Assembly: GCA_035555855.1 (NCBI GenBank)
Contig: DATMGD010000044.1
Span: forward strand, 1 to 52,247
Source of the DNA: Palsa-892 sp035555855
GTDB taxonomy: Bacteria > Pseudomonadota > Alphaproteobacteria > Rhizobiales > Xanthobacteraceae
DNA length: 52,247 nt
Direction: 5' to 3'
Shown here: positions 16,804-24,468 of the stretch, piece by piece
How the letters are laid out: each line of letters opens with the position of its first letter
Numbering within the stretch: the stretch's first letter is position 1
Program-made: the position numbers and the translations under genes
The notes under the pieces: generated by a model
The model's database searches: none
What the model saw: the letters and a program-made list of their open reading frames with translations, nothing else
What the model was told of the DNA's origin: nothing

Positions 16804-18171
16804 ATGCTGATGCAGATCATCACCGCCATGGCGGTCGCGGGCGCCGCGACGCTTTTGAGCCCGCGCAGCGCGCAAGCTGAATCCACCGGCCCGTCCGTCA
16901 CCCGTTTCGTTTTGCAAAACGGCATGGAGTGCCTCGTCATTCCGGACCATCGCGCGCCGGTGGTGACGCACATGGTGTGGTATCGCGTCGGCTCCGCCGA
17001 CGAGGAGCCGGGCAAATCGGGCCTCGCGCATTTTCTCGAACACCTGATGTTCAAGGGCACGGCGAAGAATCCGTCCGGCCAGTTCTCCAAGGTGCTGGTC
17101 TCGCTCGGCGGCCAGGAAAACGCCTTCACCGGCAACGACTACACCGCCTATTACCAGCGCGTGACGCGCGATCACCTCGAGCAGGTGATGGCCTTCGAAG
17201 CCGATCGCATGACCGGCCTCGTCCTCGAGGATAAAGTGGTGAACTCCGAGCGCGACGTCGTGCTCGAAGAGCGCCGCATGCGCACCGACAATTCGCCGTC
17301 CGCCCAGCTCGGCGAGGAGATGCAGGCGACCTTGTTCATCAATCATCCTTATGGCCGGCCCGTGATCGGCTGGCAGAAGGAAATCGAGGCGCTGAACCGC
17401 GAGGAGGCGCTCGCTTTCTATCGCCGTTTCTACGCGCCGAACAACGCGCTGCTCGTCGTCGCCGGCGACGTCACGCCCGATGAAGTGAAGAAGCTGGCCG
17501 AGAAGATCTACGGCAATATCGCGCGCAACGATAAGATTCGCGACCGCGTCCGCCCCGTCGAACCCGAAGCGCGCGCCGATCGCCGCGTCGTGCTGGCGGA
17601 TGTCCGCGTCGCCCAGCCGAGCCTGACGCGCAACTATCTCGCGCCGTCCTATCGCACGGCGGCGCCCGGCGAAGCCGAAGCCGTCGATGTGCTCGCGCAT
17701 GTTCTCGGCACCGGCTCGCTCTCGCGTCTCTATCGCCAGCTCGTCATCGACAAGAAGATCGCGGTCTCGGCCGGCGCCTGGTACGGCGGCATTGCCTACG
17801 ACACGACGCGGCTTGGCGTCTCCGCGACGCCGCTGCCCGGCGTTTCGCTCGAGGATCTCGAGAAGGCCGTCGACGGCGTCATCGCCGAAATCGTCGCGAA
17901 CGGCATCACCGGCGAAGAACTCGCTCGCGCCAAGACCAAGCTGGTCGCCGATGTCGTTTATTCGTGGGACGATCCGTTCACGCTCGCGCGTATGTATGGC
18001 GCGGCGCTGACGACCGGACTCGGCGTCGAGGCCATCAAGGACTGGCCGCAGCGCATCCGCGCCGTCACTGCCGACCAGGTGCAGGCAGCGGCCAAGAAAT
18101 GGCTCGCCGAGCGTCATTTCGTCAGCGGCTATCTCGTCAAGCCGCCTGCATCGCCGGAAAAGCGCTCGTGA
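16804..18171 (+). CDS. M16 family zinc peptidase (pitrilysin-like), catalytic
   Basis: 455 aa with an N-terminal signal sequence ending near SAQA (about residue 25), so periplasmic. The inverted zinc motif HFLEH is intact (H76, E79, H80), and the distal glutamate lies in VVNSERDVVLEERRMR. It has the usual two M16 half domains. It overlaps the GTG of the next gene by four bases, which suggests one translational unit. In paired bacterial M16 proteins the first subunit holds the zinc and the second supplies the arginine/tyrosine motif; this gene is the zinc-bearing half. Substrate unknown; short periplasmic peptides are the family norm. Confidence 0.9.
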   Translation: MLMQIITAMAVAGAATLLSPRSAQAESTGPSVTRFVLQNGMECLVIPDHRAPVVTHMVWYRVGSADEEPGKSGLAHFLEHLMFKGTAKNPSGQFSKVLVSLGGQENAFTGNDYTAYYQRVTRDHLEQVMAFEADRMTGLVLEDKVVNSERDVVLEERRMRTDNSPSAQLGEEMQATLFINHPYGRPVIGWQKEIEALNREEALAFYRRFYAPNNALLVVAGDVTPDEVKKLAEKIYGNIARNDKIRDRVRPVEPEARADRRVVLADVRVAQPSLTRNYLAPSYRTAAPGEAEAVDVLAHVLGTGSLSRLYRQLVIDKKIAVSAGAWYGGIAYDTTRLGVSATPLPGVSLEDLEKAVDGVIAEIVANGITGEELARAKTKLVADVVYSWDDPFTLARMYGAALTTGLGVEAIKDWPQRIRAVTADQVQAAAKKWLAERHFVSGYLVKPPASPEKRS

Positions 18172-19502
18172 TCAGGACCATTGCCGGTATTCTCATGAGT
18201 CTCGCCCTTGCCACCCCCGCCACCAGCGCGCTGAGCAAGACGCCGATCGAGCGCGTCGTGACGCCGAAAGGCATCGAGATCTGGCTTGTGCGCACGATGG
18301 AATTCCCGATGCTGTCGCTGCAGTTCTCGTTTCTCGGCGGCGCGGCGCAGGACCCCGCCGGCAAGCCGGGGGTCGCGAGCCTTGCCGCGAGCCTGCTCGA
18401 CGAGGGCGCCGGCGAATACGATGCGCGCGCCTTCCGCGAACAGCTCGAAGGCAACGCCATCGAGATCAGTTTCAACGCCAACCGCGACAGCGTGCGCGGC
18501 TCGCTCAAGACGCTCACCGACAATCAGGACAAGGCTTTCGAGCTTCTGCGCCTCGCGCTGACCGCGCCGCGCTTCGACGCTTCCGAAATCGAGCGCGTGC
18601 GCTCCGCGATCCTGGCCAATCTGCGCCGCGCTTCCACCAATCCCGGCGAGATCGCCAAGAACACCTGGTACGCGCGCGCCTTCCCCAATCATCCCTATGG
18701 CCGGCCGACGGCCGGGACGCTCGATTCGGTGCCGAACATCACGGTCGAGGACCTGCGCGGCTATATCGCCAAGAACCTCGCGCGCTCGAACCTGAAGGTT
18801 GCGGCGGTCGGCGCGATCGACGCCGCGACGCTCGCCAAGCTCGTGGATCGCGCCTTCGATGGCCTGCCCGAGAAAGCCGATCTCATGCCGGTCGCCGATA
18901 TCGTGCCGCAATCGCTCGGCGAGCGCGAAGTCATTCCGCTCCACGTGCCGCAGACCGTGGTGCTCTATGGCGGCGTCGGCCTGATGCGGAACGATCCCGA
19001 TTTCATCCCGGCGTATGTGCTGAACCATATCCTCGGCGGCGGCTCTTTCGACTCGCGCCTGTTCGAGGAAGTCCGCGTCAAGCGCGGCTTGTCGTATTCG
19101 GTATCGAGCACGCTCGCGGCGCTCAAGCATGCCGGCCTTTTCATCGGCAGCGTGCAGACCAAGAACGACCGCGCCTTCGAGTCGGTCGATGTCATCAACA
19201 GCGAGATTGAACGCCTCGCCAAAGACGGGCCGAGCGCCGAGGAACTCGAGAAGGCGAAGAAATACCTGATCGGTTCCTACCCGCTGCGTTTCGACACTTC
19301 CGCCAAAATCGCTACCAATTTGCTTGATATGCAGTTCGAGGGACTTGGCCTCGACTATATAGAGCGGCGCAATGCCATGGTCGCGGCCGTCACCGCGGCC
19401 GATGTGCGGCGCGCGGCGAACCGTTTTCTCGCCGGTGCGGAGATGCTGACCGTGATGGTCGGCGAGCCGGTTGCCGCGCCTGCGAAGGCGGCGAACCAGT
19501 AA
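18168..19502 (+). CDS. M16 family peptidase-like protein, non-catalytic partner
   Basis: 444 aa with a signal peptide (start GTG at 18168 overlapping the previous stop; an internal ATG at 18195 is the alternative). At the place of HxxEH it has VASLAASLLDEG, so the zinc site is absent. It keeps the late M16 features GGGSFDSRLFEEVRVKRGLSYSVSS, which carry the R/Y substrate-binding motif. With the preceding gene it would form a heterodimeric peptidase. The pairing follows known bacterial M16B heterodimers; formation here is inference. Confidence 0.88.
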   Translation: MIRTIAGILMSLALATPATSALSKTPIERVVTPKGIEIWLVRTMEFPMLSLQFSFLGGAAQDPAGKPGVASLAASLLDEGAGEYDARAFREQLEGNAIEISFNANRDSVRGSLKTLTDNQDKAFELLRLALTAPRFDASEIERVRSAILANLRRASTNPGEIAKNTWYARAFPNHPYGRPTAGTLDSVPNITVEDLRGYIAKNLARSNLKVAAVGAIDAATLAKLVDRAFDGLPEKADLMPVADIVPQSLGEREVIPLHVPQTVVLYGGVGLMRNDPDFIPAYVLNHILGGGSFDSRLFEEVRVKRGLSYSVSSTLAALKHAGLFIGSVQTKNDRAFESVDVINSEIERLAKDGPSAEELEKAKKYLIGSYPLRFDTSAKIATNLLDMQFEGLGLDYIERRNAMVAAVTAADVRRAANRFLAGAEMLTVMVGEPVAAPAKAANQ

Positions 19503-19572
19503 CGCCGCAAGGGCTTCGCGGCCCGGACAAAACTGCTATAAAACTGCCGGGGATGATGAGGTGGGTGTTGTG

Positions 19573-20403
19573 ATGCGTTTTCGTTCGCTTGAAAAGGTCG
19601 CCGGCCGTGCCGCCAGCTTTTTTGTACCGTTGGCGATTGCCGCTGCCGTCGCCGGTTGTTCGGGCGACTCACTGAAAAATCTCGGCGCCGCCACGCCTGC
19701 CGCCGGCACCGCCGTGGCCGGCGTCGGCGGGACACCCAACAACGATATCGAATGTCCGAGCGTTCAGGTCCGCAACGGCGCCAGCACCTGGCAGGAGCCG
19801 GCGGGCGGCAGTACGACTGATCTGAAGTATCAGGCTTCGCTCGGCCAGATGGCGCGCGAATGCGCGATCGTCGGCGACACCATGACGGTGAAGCTCGGCG
19901 TCGAGGGGCGGCTGCTCACCGGGCCCAAAGGTGCGGCCGGCACGGTCGATGTGCCGCTTCGCGTTGCGCTCGTCGAGGAGGGGCCGAAGCCGCGCTCGGT
20001 CTGGACGCGTTTCTACGCCATTCCGGTCAGCATCCAGCCGGGGCAAAGCGGCACGCCGTTCACCCATGTCGAGGACAATCTCTCGTTTCCGATGCCGGCG
20101 AGCAAGAACCTCGACGCCTATGTGATTTACGTCGGTTTCGACCCGCAGGGCCTGAAGACGCGCAAGCGCCCGCCAGTCGCGCATAAGAAGACCGCGCCGA
20201 AACCAGCCGCCAAGAAGCAATCCGCGCCGCGGCCCGCAGCGCCTAAACAACAGGCTCCCGCGAGCAATGGCGGCTTCGCGCCGCCGGCAGGCGGCGGGTT
20301 CGCACCGCCCGCGAACAATGGCGGCAGCACGTTCTCGCCGCCCGCAAGCGGCGGCACATTCGCTCCCCCGCCGGGACAGTTCTCGAAACCCGCCGGGCAG
20401 TAA
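19573..20403 (+). CDS. Putative lipoprotein with Pro-rich tail
   Basis: 276 aa. A lipobox is visible (AVAGC, cysteine near residue 29), preceded by a hydrophobic segment, so a signal peptidase II substrate. The middle part (about 60-205) looks globular, with YVIYVGFDPQG near its end. A lysine/alanine/proline stretch (about 205-230) follows, then a repetitive tail of (F/S)xPP units: GGFAPPAGGGFAPPA, STFSPP, GTFAPPP. Lys/Pro-rich linkers often span the envelope. A TATAAA-like -10 at 19537 may give it its own promoter. Function unknown. Confidence 0.78.
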   Translation: MRFRSLEKVAGRAASFFVPLAIAAAVAGCSGDSLKNLGAATPAAGTAVAGVGGTPNNDIECPSVQVRNGASTWQEPAGGSTTDLKYQASLGQMARECAIVGDTMTVKLGVEGRLLTGPKGAAGTVDVPLRVALVEEGPKPRSVWTRFYAIPVSIQPGQSGTPFTHVEDNLSFPMPASKNLDAYVIYVGFDPQGLKTRKRPPVAHKKTAPKPAAKKQSAPRPAAPKQQAPASNGGFAPPAGGGFAPPANNGGSTFSPPASGGTFAPPPGQFSKPAGQ

Positions 20404-20405
20404 GA

Positions 20406-20450
20406 GAGCATGATCCCGAAAAGTGGGAACCGGTTTTCGGGATCATGCTC
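20406..20450. repeat. Rhizobiales palindromic repeat (GAGCATGATC family), terminator-like
   Basis: Perfect 17-bp arms, GAGCATGATCCCGAAAA (20406-20422) and its complement (20434-20450), around an 11-base loop. This GAGCATGATC...GATCATGCTC element with the ACCGG core is one I recall as very abundant between genes in Rhizobiales. It lies between the convergent lipoprotein and atp operons and would form a stable hairpin at the 3' end of the lipoprotein mRNA. Confidence 0.85.
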
Positions 20451-20471
20451 TAGCGAGTACGAGGCAATAAA

Positions 20472-20502
20472 AAACCCGCCGTGCTTTGCAGCCGGCGGGT
20501 TT
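20472..20502 (-). terminator. Rho-independent terminator of the F0 atp operon
   Basis: Reading the minus strand, a 10-bp perfect stem (AAACCCGCCG / CGGCGGGTTT) with an 11-base loop is followed by a run of T. It sits 19 bases after the atpF stop. Confidence 0.85.
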
Positions 20503-20520
20503 GCTTTGGAGCGATAAGGC

Positions 20521-21015
20521 TCAGTCGAGCCGGGTCTTCACGTCGCGGATCGCGGCGGAGAGCAGGTCGCTCGCGACCTTGCCCTTGACGCTCTCGGCGA
20601 GCACTTTCTCGGATGCCTTGACGGCGGCCTCGGCGGCGGCGGCGCGCACATCGGCGAGCGCCTGCACCTCGGCCTGGGCGATCTTCGTCTCCGCCATCTT
20701 GGTGCGGCGGGTGACGAATTCTTCCATGCGTGTCTTGGCCTCGGCCGCGATTTCCTCGGCCTCGACCTTGGCTTGCGCCACGATCGCCTTGGCCTCGGCC
20801 TCGGCGTCCTGCTGCTTCTTCTTGTACTCGGCGAGCAGCGCCTGGGCTTCCGCCTTGAGGCGGTTGGCTTCGGTCAGTTCTGCGCTTGCGCGCTTGCTGT
20901 AGTCGTCGAGCGCACCGCCGACCGAGCGGTGCGCACCCGCCCGCCAGATCAGGGCGAGGAAGATCACGAATGCGATCGCGACCCAGGTTTCCGCCGCATA
21001 AAGAGCGTTTGTCAC
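20521..21015 (-). CDS. atpF: ATP synthase F0 subunit b
   Basis: 164 aa. One N-terminal membrane helix (AETWVAIAFVIFLALIW) followed by a long charged, alanine-rich helix that forms the peripheral stalk. In alphaproteobacteria the stalk is a heterodimer of b and b', and this is the distal of the two genes. The start is 10 bases before the b' stop on the same strand. It is the last gene of the operon, followed by the terminator at 20472-20502. Confidence 0.92.
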   Translation of the reverse strand: MTNALYAAETWVAIAFVIFLALIWRAGAHRSVGGALDDYSKRASAELTEANRLKAEAQALLAEYKKKQQDAEAEAKAIVAQAKVEAEEIAAEAKTRMEEFVTRRTKMAETKIAQAEVQALADVRAAAAEAAVKASEKVLAESVKGKVASDLLSAAIRDVKTRLD

Positions 21016-21025
21016 GTGTCTTACC

Positions 21026-21553
21026 TCAGTTGAGCGACGCCGCGACGGCGCGCTCGATCGCGGCTTTGTCGGGCGCCGTGCCGGTGAGCCGCTCGACGAT
21101 CGAGCCTGCCGCCTCGGCGGCGATGCCGCTGACGTTCTTCATCGCGGCGGCCTTGGTCGCTGCGATCTGCTTTTCGGCGTCGGCGAGCTTGCCCGCGAGG
21201 CCCGCTTCCAGATCCTTGCGGCGCGCTTCCGATTGCGCTGCGAGTTCCTGGTGGGTCTTCGCCGCGAGCGCCTGGGCGCTCGCGCGGGCGTCGGCGAGCG
21301 ACTTCTCGTAGGCGCTGATCGCCTCGTCGCTCGCGGCTTTCGCCTGGGCGGCATCGGCAAGGTCGCCCTCGATCCGCCGCTTGCGCGCTTCGAGGATGGA
21401 AGCCACGCGCGGCAGCGCGACTTTCGCCAAGAGCACGTACAGCACGACGAAGCTTAGCGTCAGCCAGACGAGCTGCGAGGGAAAATCGTCGCTCTTGAAG
21501 GGCGGGAAGGGGCCCTTCTCGTGCGGGACTTCGGTATGCGCCGATGTCGCCAT
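21026..21553 (-). CDS. atpF': ATP synthase F0 subunit b'
   Basis: 175 aa. A cytosolic N-terminus (HEKGPFPPFKSDDFPSQ) leads into one membrane helix (LVWLTLSFVVLYVLLAKVALPRVA) and a long coiled helix. The PPF-x-FPSQ-WL-F layout is typical of the b' (AtpX/AtpG) subunit of photosynthetic and alphaproteobacterial ATP synthases. It pairs with the b subunit encoded next to it. Confidence 0.92.
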   Translation of the reverse strand: MATSAHTEVPHEKGPFPPFKSDDFPSQLVWLTLSFVVLYVLLAKVALPRVASILEARKRRIEGDLADAAQAKAASDEAISAYEKSLADARASAQALAAKTHQELAAQSEARRKDLEAGLAGKLADAEKQIAATKAAAMKNVSGIAAEAAGSIVERLTGTAPDKAAIERAVAASLN

Positions 21554-21571
21554 TTCAATTCGCTCGTGAAA

Positions 21572-21799
21572 TTAGAGCGCGAACAGGAGGAGGAGCGCGA
21601 TCAGCAGCGAGAAGATGCCGAGCGCTTCGGTCACGGCGAAGCCGAAAATCAGGTTGCCGAACTGCGCCTGGGCAGCCGACGGGTTGCGCAGTGCTGCGGC
21701 GAGGTAGTGGCCGAAGATGGCGCCCACGCCGACGCCGGCGCCGCCCATGCCGATGCAGGCAATACCAGCGCCGATGTATTTCGCGGCGATCGGATCCAT
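21572..21799 (-). CDS. atpE: ATP synthase F0 subunit c
   Basis: A 75 aa proteolipid with two membrane helices that forms the rotor ring. The first helix has the glycine zipper GMGGAGVGVGAIFG; the polar loop is RNPSAAQ; the proton-carrying residue is E58 in FAVTEALGIFS. No sodium-type ligand pattern (Q/S-T) is evident, so H+ coupling is expected. Confidence 0.95.
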   Translation of the reverse strand: MDPIAAKYIGAGIACIGMGGAGVGVGAIFGHYLAAALRNPSAAQAQFGNLIFGFAVTEALGIFSLLIALLLLFAL

Positions 21800-21837
21800 G
21801 TGAAGAACTCCTTGTTCAGTCAGTTGGAAGAAAGGGC

Positions 21838-22584
21838 TTAATGGCCCGGGTGGATTGCATCGTTGAGATAGATGCAGGTGAGAATGGCGAAGACGTAGGC
21901 CTGCAGGAACGACACCAGCAGCTCGAGCGCGGTGATCGCGACGGTGAGGCCGAGCGGCAGGATCGAAGCGGCCCAGCCGAGGAGGCCGAAGCCGCCGAGC
22001 ATGGTGATGAAGCTCGCGAACACTTTCAGCGTGATGTGACCGGCGAGGACGTTGGCGAACAGACGCACCGAGTGTGAAACCGGGCGCGAAAAGAACGACA
22101 GCACCTCGATCGCGGTGATCAGCGGCAGGATGTAAATCGGAACGCCCGACGGCACGAACAGCTTCAGGAATTTGAGACCGTTCTTGTAGAAGCCGTAGAC
22201 GATGACGGTGATGAAGACGACGAGCGCGAGGAACACCGTAATGACGATATGGCTCGTCACCGCGAAGAAGCCGGGGATGTTGCCGAACATGTTCAGGACG
22301 AGGACGAAGCTGAACAGCGTAAAGACGAGCGGGAAGAACTTCATACCCGCTTCGCCGGCCGACGAGCGCAGCATGTCGGCGACGAAGTTGTAGCCGACCT
22401 CGACGACGCCCTGCGCACGGCCCGGCACCAGCGCGCGGCGCGAGGTTGCCAGCAGCATGCCGCCGATGATGAAGGCGACAGCGGCAAACATGTACAGCGC
22501 CGAGTTGGTGATGGAAATTTCGTAACCGGCGATATGGCCGAGAACGTAAACTTTCTGGATATTGAACTGGTGGATCGGATCCAT
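21838..22584 (-). CDS. atpB: ATP synthase F0 subunit a
   Basis: 248 aa polytopic stator subunit forming the proton half-channels. The essential arginine is R174 in HSVRLFANVLAGH. The frame is open to 22743, but the ATG at 22584 gives MDPIHQFNIQK, the normal alphaproteobacterial N-terminus. It lies 14 bases after atpI, in the conserved order I-B-E-F'-F. F1 genes are not in the window, as expected for this class, where F0 and F1 operons are separate. Confidence 0.95.
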   Translation of the reverse strand: MDPIHQFNIQKVYVLGHIAGYEISITNSALYMFAAVAFIIGGMLLATSRRALVPGRAQGVVEVGYNFVADMLRSSAGEAGMKFFPLVFTLFSFVLVLNMFGNIPGFFAVTSHIVITVFLALVVFITVIVYGFYKNGLKFLKLFVPSGVPIYILPLITAIEVLSFFSRPVSHSVRLFANVLAGHITLKVFASFITMLGGFGLLGWAASILPLGLTVAITALELLVSFLQAYVFAILTCIYLNDAIHPGH

Positions 22585-22598
22585 CGTTCGCTTCGCTT

Positions 22599-22973
22599 TC
22601 AGTCCTTTTTGTCCCACGATGAGCCCTGCGGCGCGAGCACGCCAGCCGAGCGCATCACATTCAGCGTACCGGCCGCAAAGCCGAGCAGCAGTCCGACGAT
22701 CAGCCCCCACGGGCTGATGCCCGCGAAGTAATCGAGTGCCCAACCCGCGCCGCCGCCGAGCAAAATGCCCGCGACGAATTCGCCGGAGAGCTGAAAACCG
22801 CGCGCCAGATTCGAGGCGCGATTTTGGGTTTCCATCTCTTGCTCGCGCAGCTCTTGCGCTTGCTGGTCTCGGCGTACCCCTGCCTCACCGATCCGACTGC
22901 CCAGCTCTTTGAGCCGCCGGGACATATCGGCTTCCGTGGCCTTGTCTTCGTTCGGCATGTGCCGATCCGCCAT
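22599..22973 (-). CDS. atpI: ATP synthase assembly protein AtpI
   Basis: 124 aa. A charged helical N-terminus (about 1-60) precedes two membrane helices: GEFVAGILLGGGAGWALDYF and WGLIVGLLLGFAAGTLNVMR. AtpI helps assemble the c ring. It is the first gene of the F0 operon, behind a candidate promoter at 23006-23035. Starts at 22973 (ATG) and at the internal Met6 (22958) are possible. Confidence 0.88.
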   Translation of the reverse strand: MADRHMPNEDKATEADMSRRLKELGSRIGEAGVRRDQQAQELREQEMETQNRASNLARGFQLSGEFVAGILLGGGAGWALDYFAGISPWGLIVGLLLGFAAGTLNVMRSAGVLAPQGSSWDKKD

Positions 22974-23316
22974 CGGATCCCTTCGAAACGGTGATAACGC
23001 GGCGCACCATAGTGATGGGCCGGGGGTAGAGTCAAGAAAACGCGGGACTTCCGCCGTATTTTAACTGTTTGAAACTACGCGAAAATTCGGCATCGCAAGA
23101 GCTAGACTATCAGCTAGTCGCCGCGAGCCGCAGCTAGAACCCGCAAAGCCGGAATCGGCTCGCGCTTTGCGGACTTCTGGCCGCCCCGGAGCGGGGATTG
23201 AGGCGCCATCGGAGGCATGACCGGAATGCCTCGAAGGCAAATCCGGACTGGCACGGATTGGTAATGATCCTTGGCTATCAACGCGCAACCCAGCAATCGC
23301 TTACGGATGCTCACGC
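22974..23316. other. 343-base intergenic region between atpI and the acyltransferase
   Basis: Holds the candidate atp promoter (23006-23035), an AT-rich stretch around 23060-23100, and a small inverted repeat GACTA-TCAGC-TAGTC (23105-23119) inside a CTAG-rich patch. Short frames here look like noise. No RNA gene is recognisable. Confidence 0.5.
23006..23035 (-). promoter_or_regulatory. Candidate sigma-70-type promoter of the F0 atp operon
   Basis: On the minus strand TTGACT (23030-23035) and TATGGT (23006-23011) are separated by 18 bases. Transcription would start about 30 bases before atpI. A GAGTC (GANTC) site at 23029-23033 overlaps the -35 box. Confidence 0.5.
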
Positions 23317-24468
23317 GTGGCGATCCATAGCATCGACGATCAGATCGAGCGCACCCGGGGAAGGCCTGCGGGCTTCGATTATTTGCGGATCGGCCTCGCG
23401 GTTGCGATCATCGCCTGGCATACGGTCATCACCTGTTACGGGCCTGACGCGCAGACAGCGTTTCGCGTCGGGCCGTTTCGGCCTCTGATCGCCGTCATCG
23501 TGCCGAGCTTTTTCGCGCTGAGCGGCTTTCTGGTCGCGGGCAGCCTGCTTCGGAACGACATCTTCGAATTCCTGACCTTGCGCGTGATGCGGATCATGCC
23601 GGCGCTGTTCTGCGAGGTCGTGATCTCCGCGCTACTGATCGGGCCTGCGGTGACGTCGCTTCCGCTGGCGGAATATTTTTCGGCGCCGGAATTCCGCTCC
23701 TACTTCTGGAACATTCTTGGCCACATCCACTACGAGCTGCCGGGCGTTTTCCAGACCGTGCCGGCCGGCAGCTACGTCAACCTTCAGCTTTGGACGGTGC
23801 CGTTCGAGCTTAAGTGCTATCTCGTCATTACGGCCCTTGCGATCGGCGGGATGATTGCGCGGCCGCGCTGGCTCATGGGCTTCGCGGTTTTCCTCACGGT
23901 TGCGCTGACAGCCTATACGGCTTTTCGGCACGAATTCCCGCCGATGGATTATCCGCCTTCGGGTACGCTCTGCGTGCTGAGCTTTCTGTTCGGCGTCGCG
24001 CTCTATGGCTTGCGTGCGCAGATTCCGCTGCGCGGCGATCTGTTCGCGCTTTCCGCCGCCGCCGGCTGGGTTCTGCTGCTCTACCCGCAAACCTCGTTGT
24101 TTGCGGCTTTGCCGGTCGCCTACCTCACCGTATGGCTCGGCTTGCAGAACCCGCGGAAGTTTTTCGTCGTGAACGGCGCGGATTATTCCTACGGCCTGTA
24201 TCTCTACGGCTTTCCGGTGCAGCAAATGATCGCTTATGCACTGCCGGACTATCGCATCTGGTACGTGAATTTGGCGCTCGCGCTTTTATTCGCCGGCGTT
24301 TGCGCGTTGCTGTCGTGGCACATGGTCGAGCGCCCCGTGCAACGGGCGCGGCCGCAGATACTTGGCTTTGTGCGAAATCTCGTCAGGCGCTTTATGCCGC
24401 CTGATATTGCTTCGCCGTCTCAAGATCCACGGAGACGAGCTGCGACACGCCCTGTTCGCCCATCGTAA
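23317..24468 (+). CDS. Acyltransferase 3 family membrane protein
   Basis: 383 aa with about ten membrane helices; an OafA/YrhL-like O-acyltransferase that would acetylate or acylate a glycan or lipid from the cytoplasmic side. The family histidine appears in FDYLRIGLAVAIIAWHTVI, with the second signature PSFFALSGFLVAGSLLR. The start is a GTG with no clear SD, and no upstream in-frame ATG exists, so the N-terminus is uncertain. Its 3' end overlaps the convergent smc gene by 77 bases. It does not belong functionally to either neighbour and could be a later insertion between the atp operon and smc. Confidence 0.83.
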   Translation: MAIHSIDDQIERTRGRPAGFDYLRIGLAVAIIAWHTVITCYGPDAQTAFRVGPFRPLIAVIVPSFFALSGFLVAGSLLRNDIFEFLTLRVMRIMPALFCEVVISALLIGPAVTSLPLAEYFSAPEFRSYFWNILGHIHYELPGVFQTVPAGSYVNLQLWTVPFELKCYLVITALAIGGMIARPRWLMGFAVFLTVALTAYTAFRHEFPPMDYPPSGTLCVLSFLFGVALYGLRAQIPLRGDLFALSAAAGWVLLLYPQTSLFAALPVAYLTVWLGLQNPRKFFVVNGADYSYGLYLYGFPVQQMIAYALPDYRIWYVNLALALLFAGVCALLSWHMVERPVQRARPQILGFVRNLVRRFMPPDIASPSQDPRRRAATRPVRPS

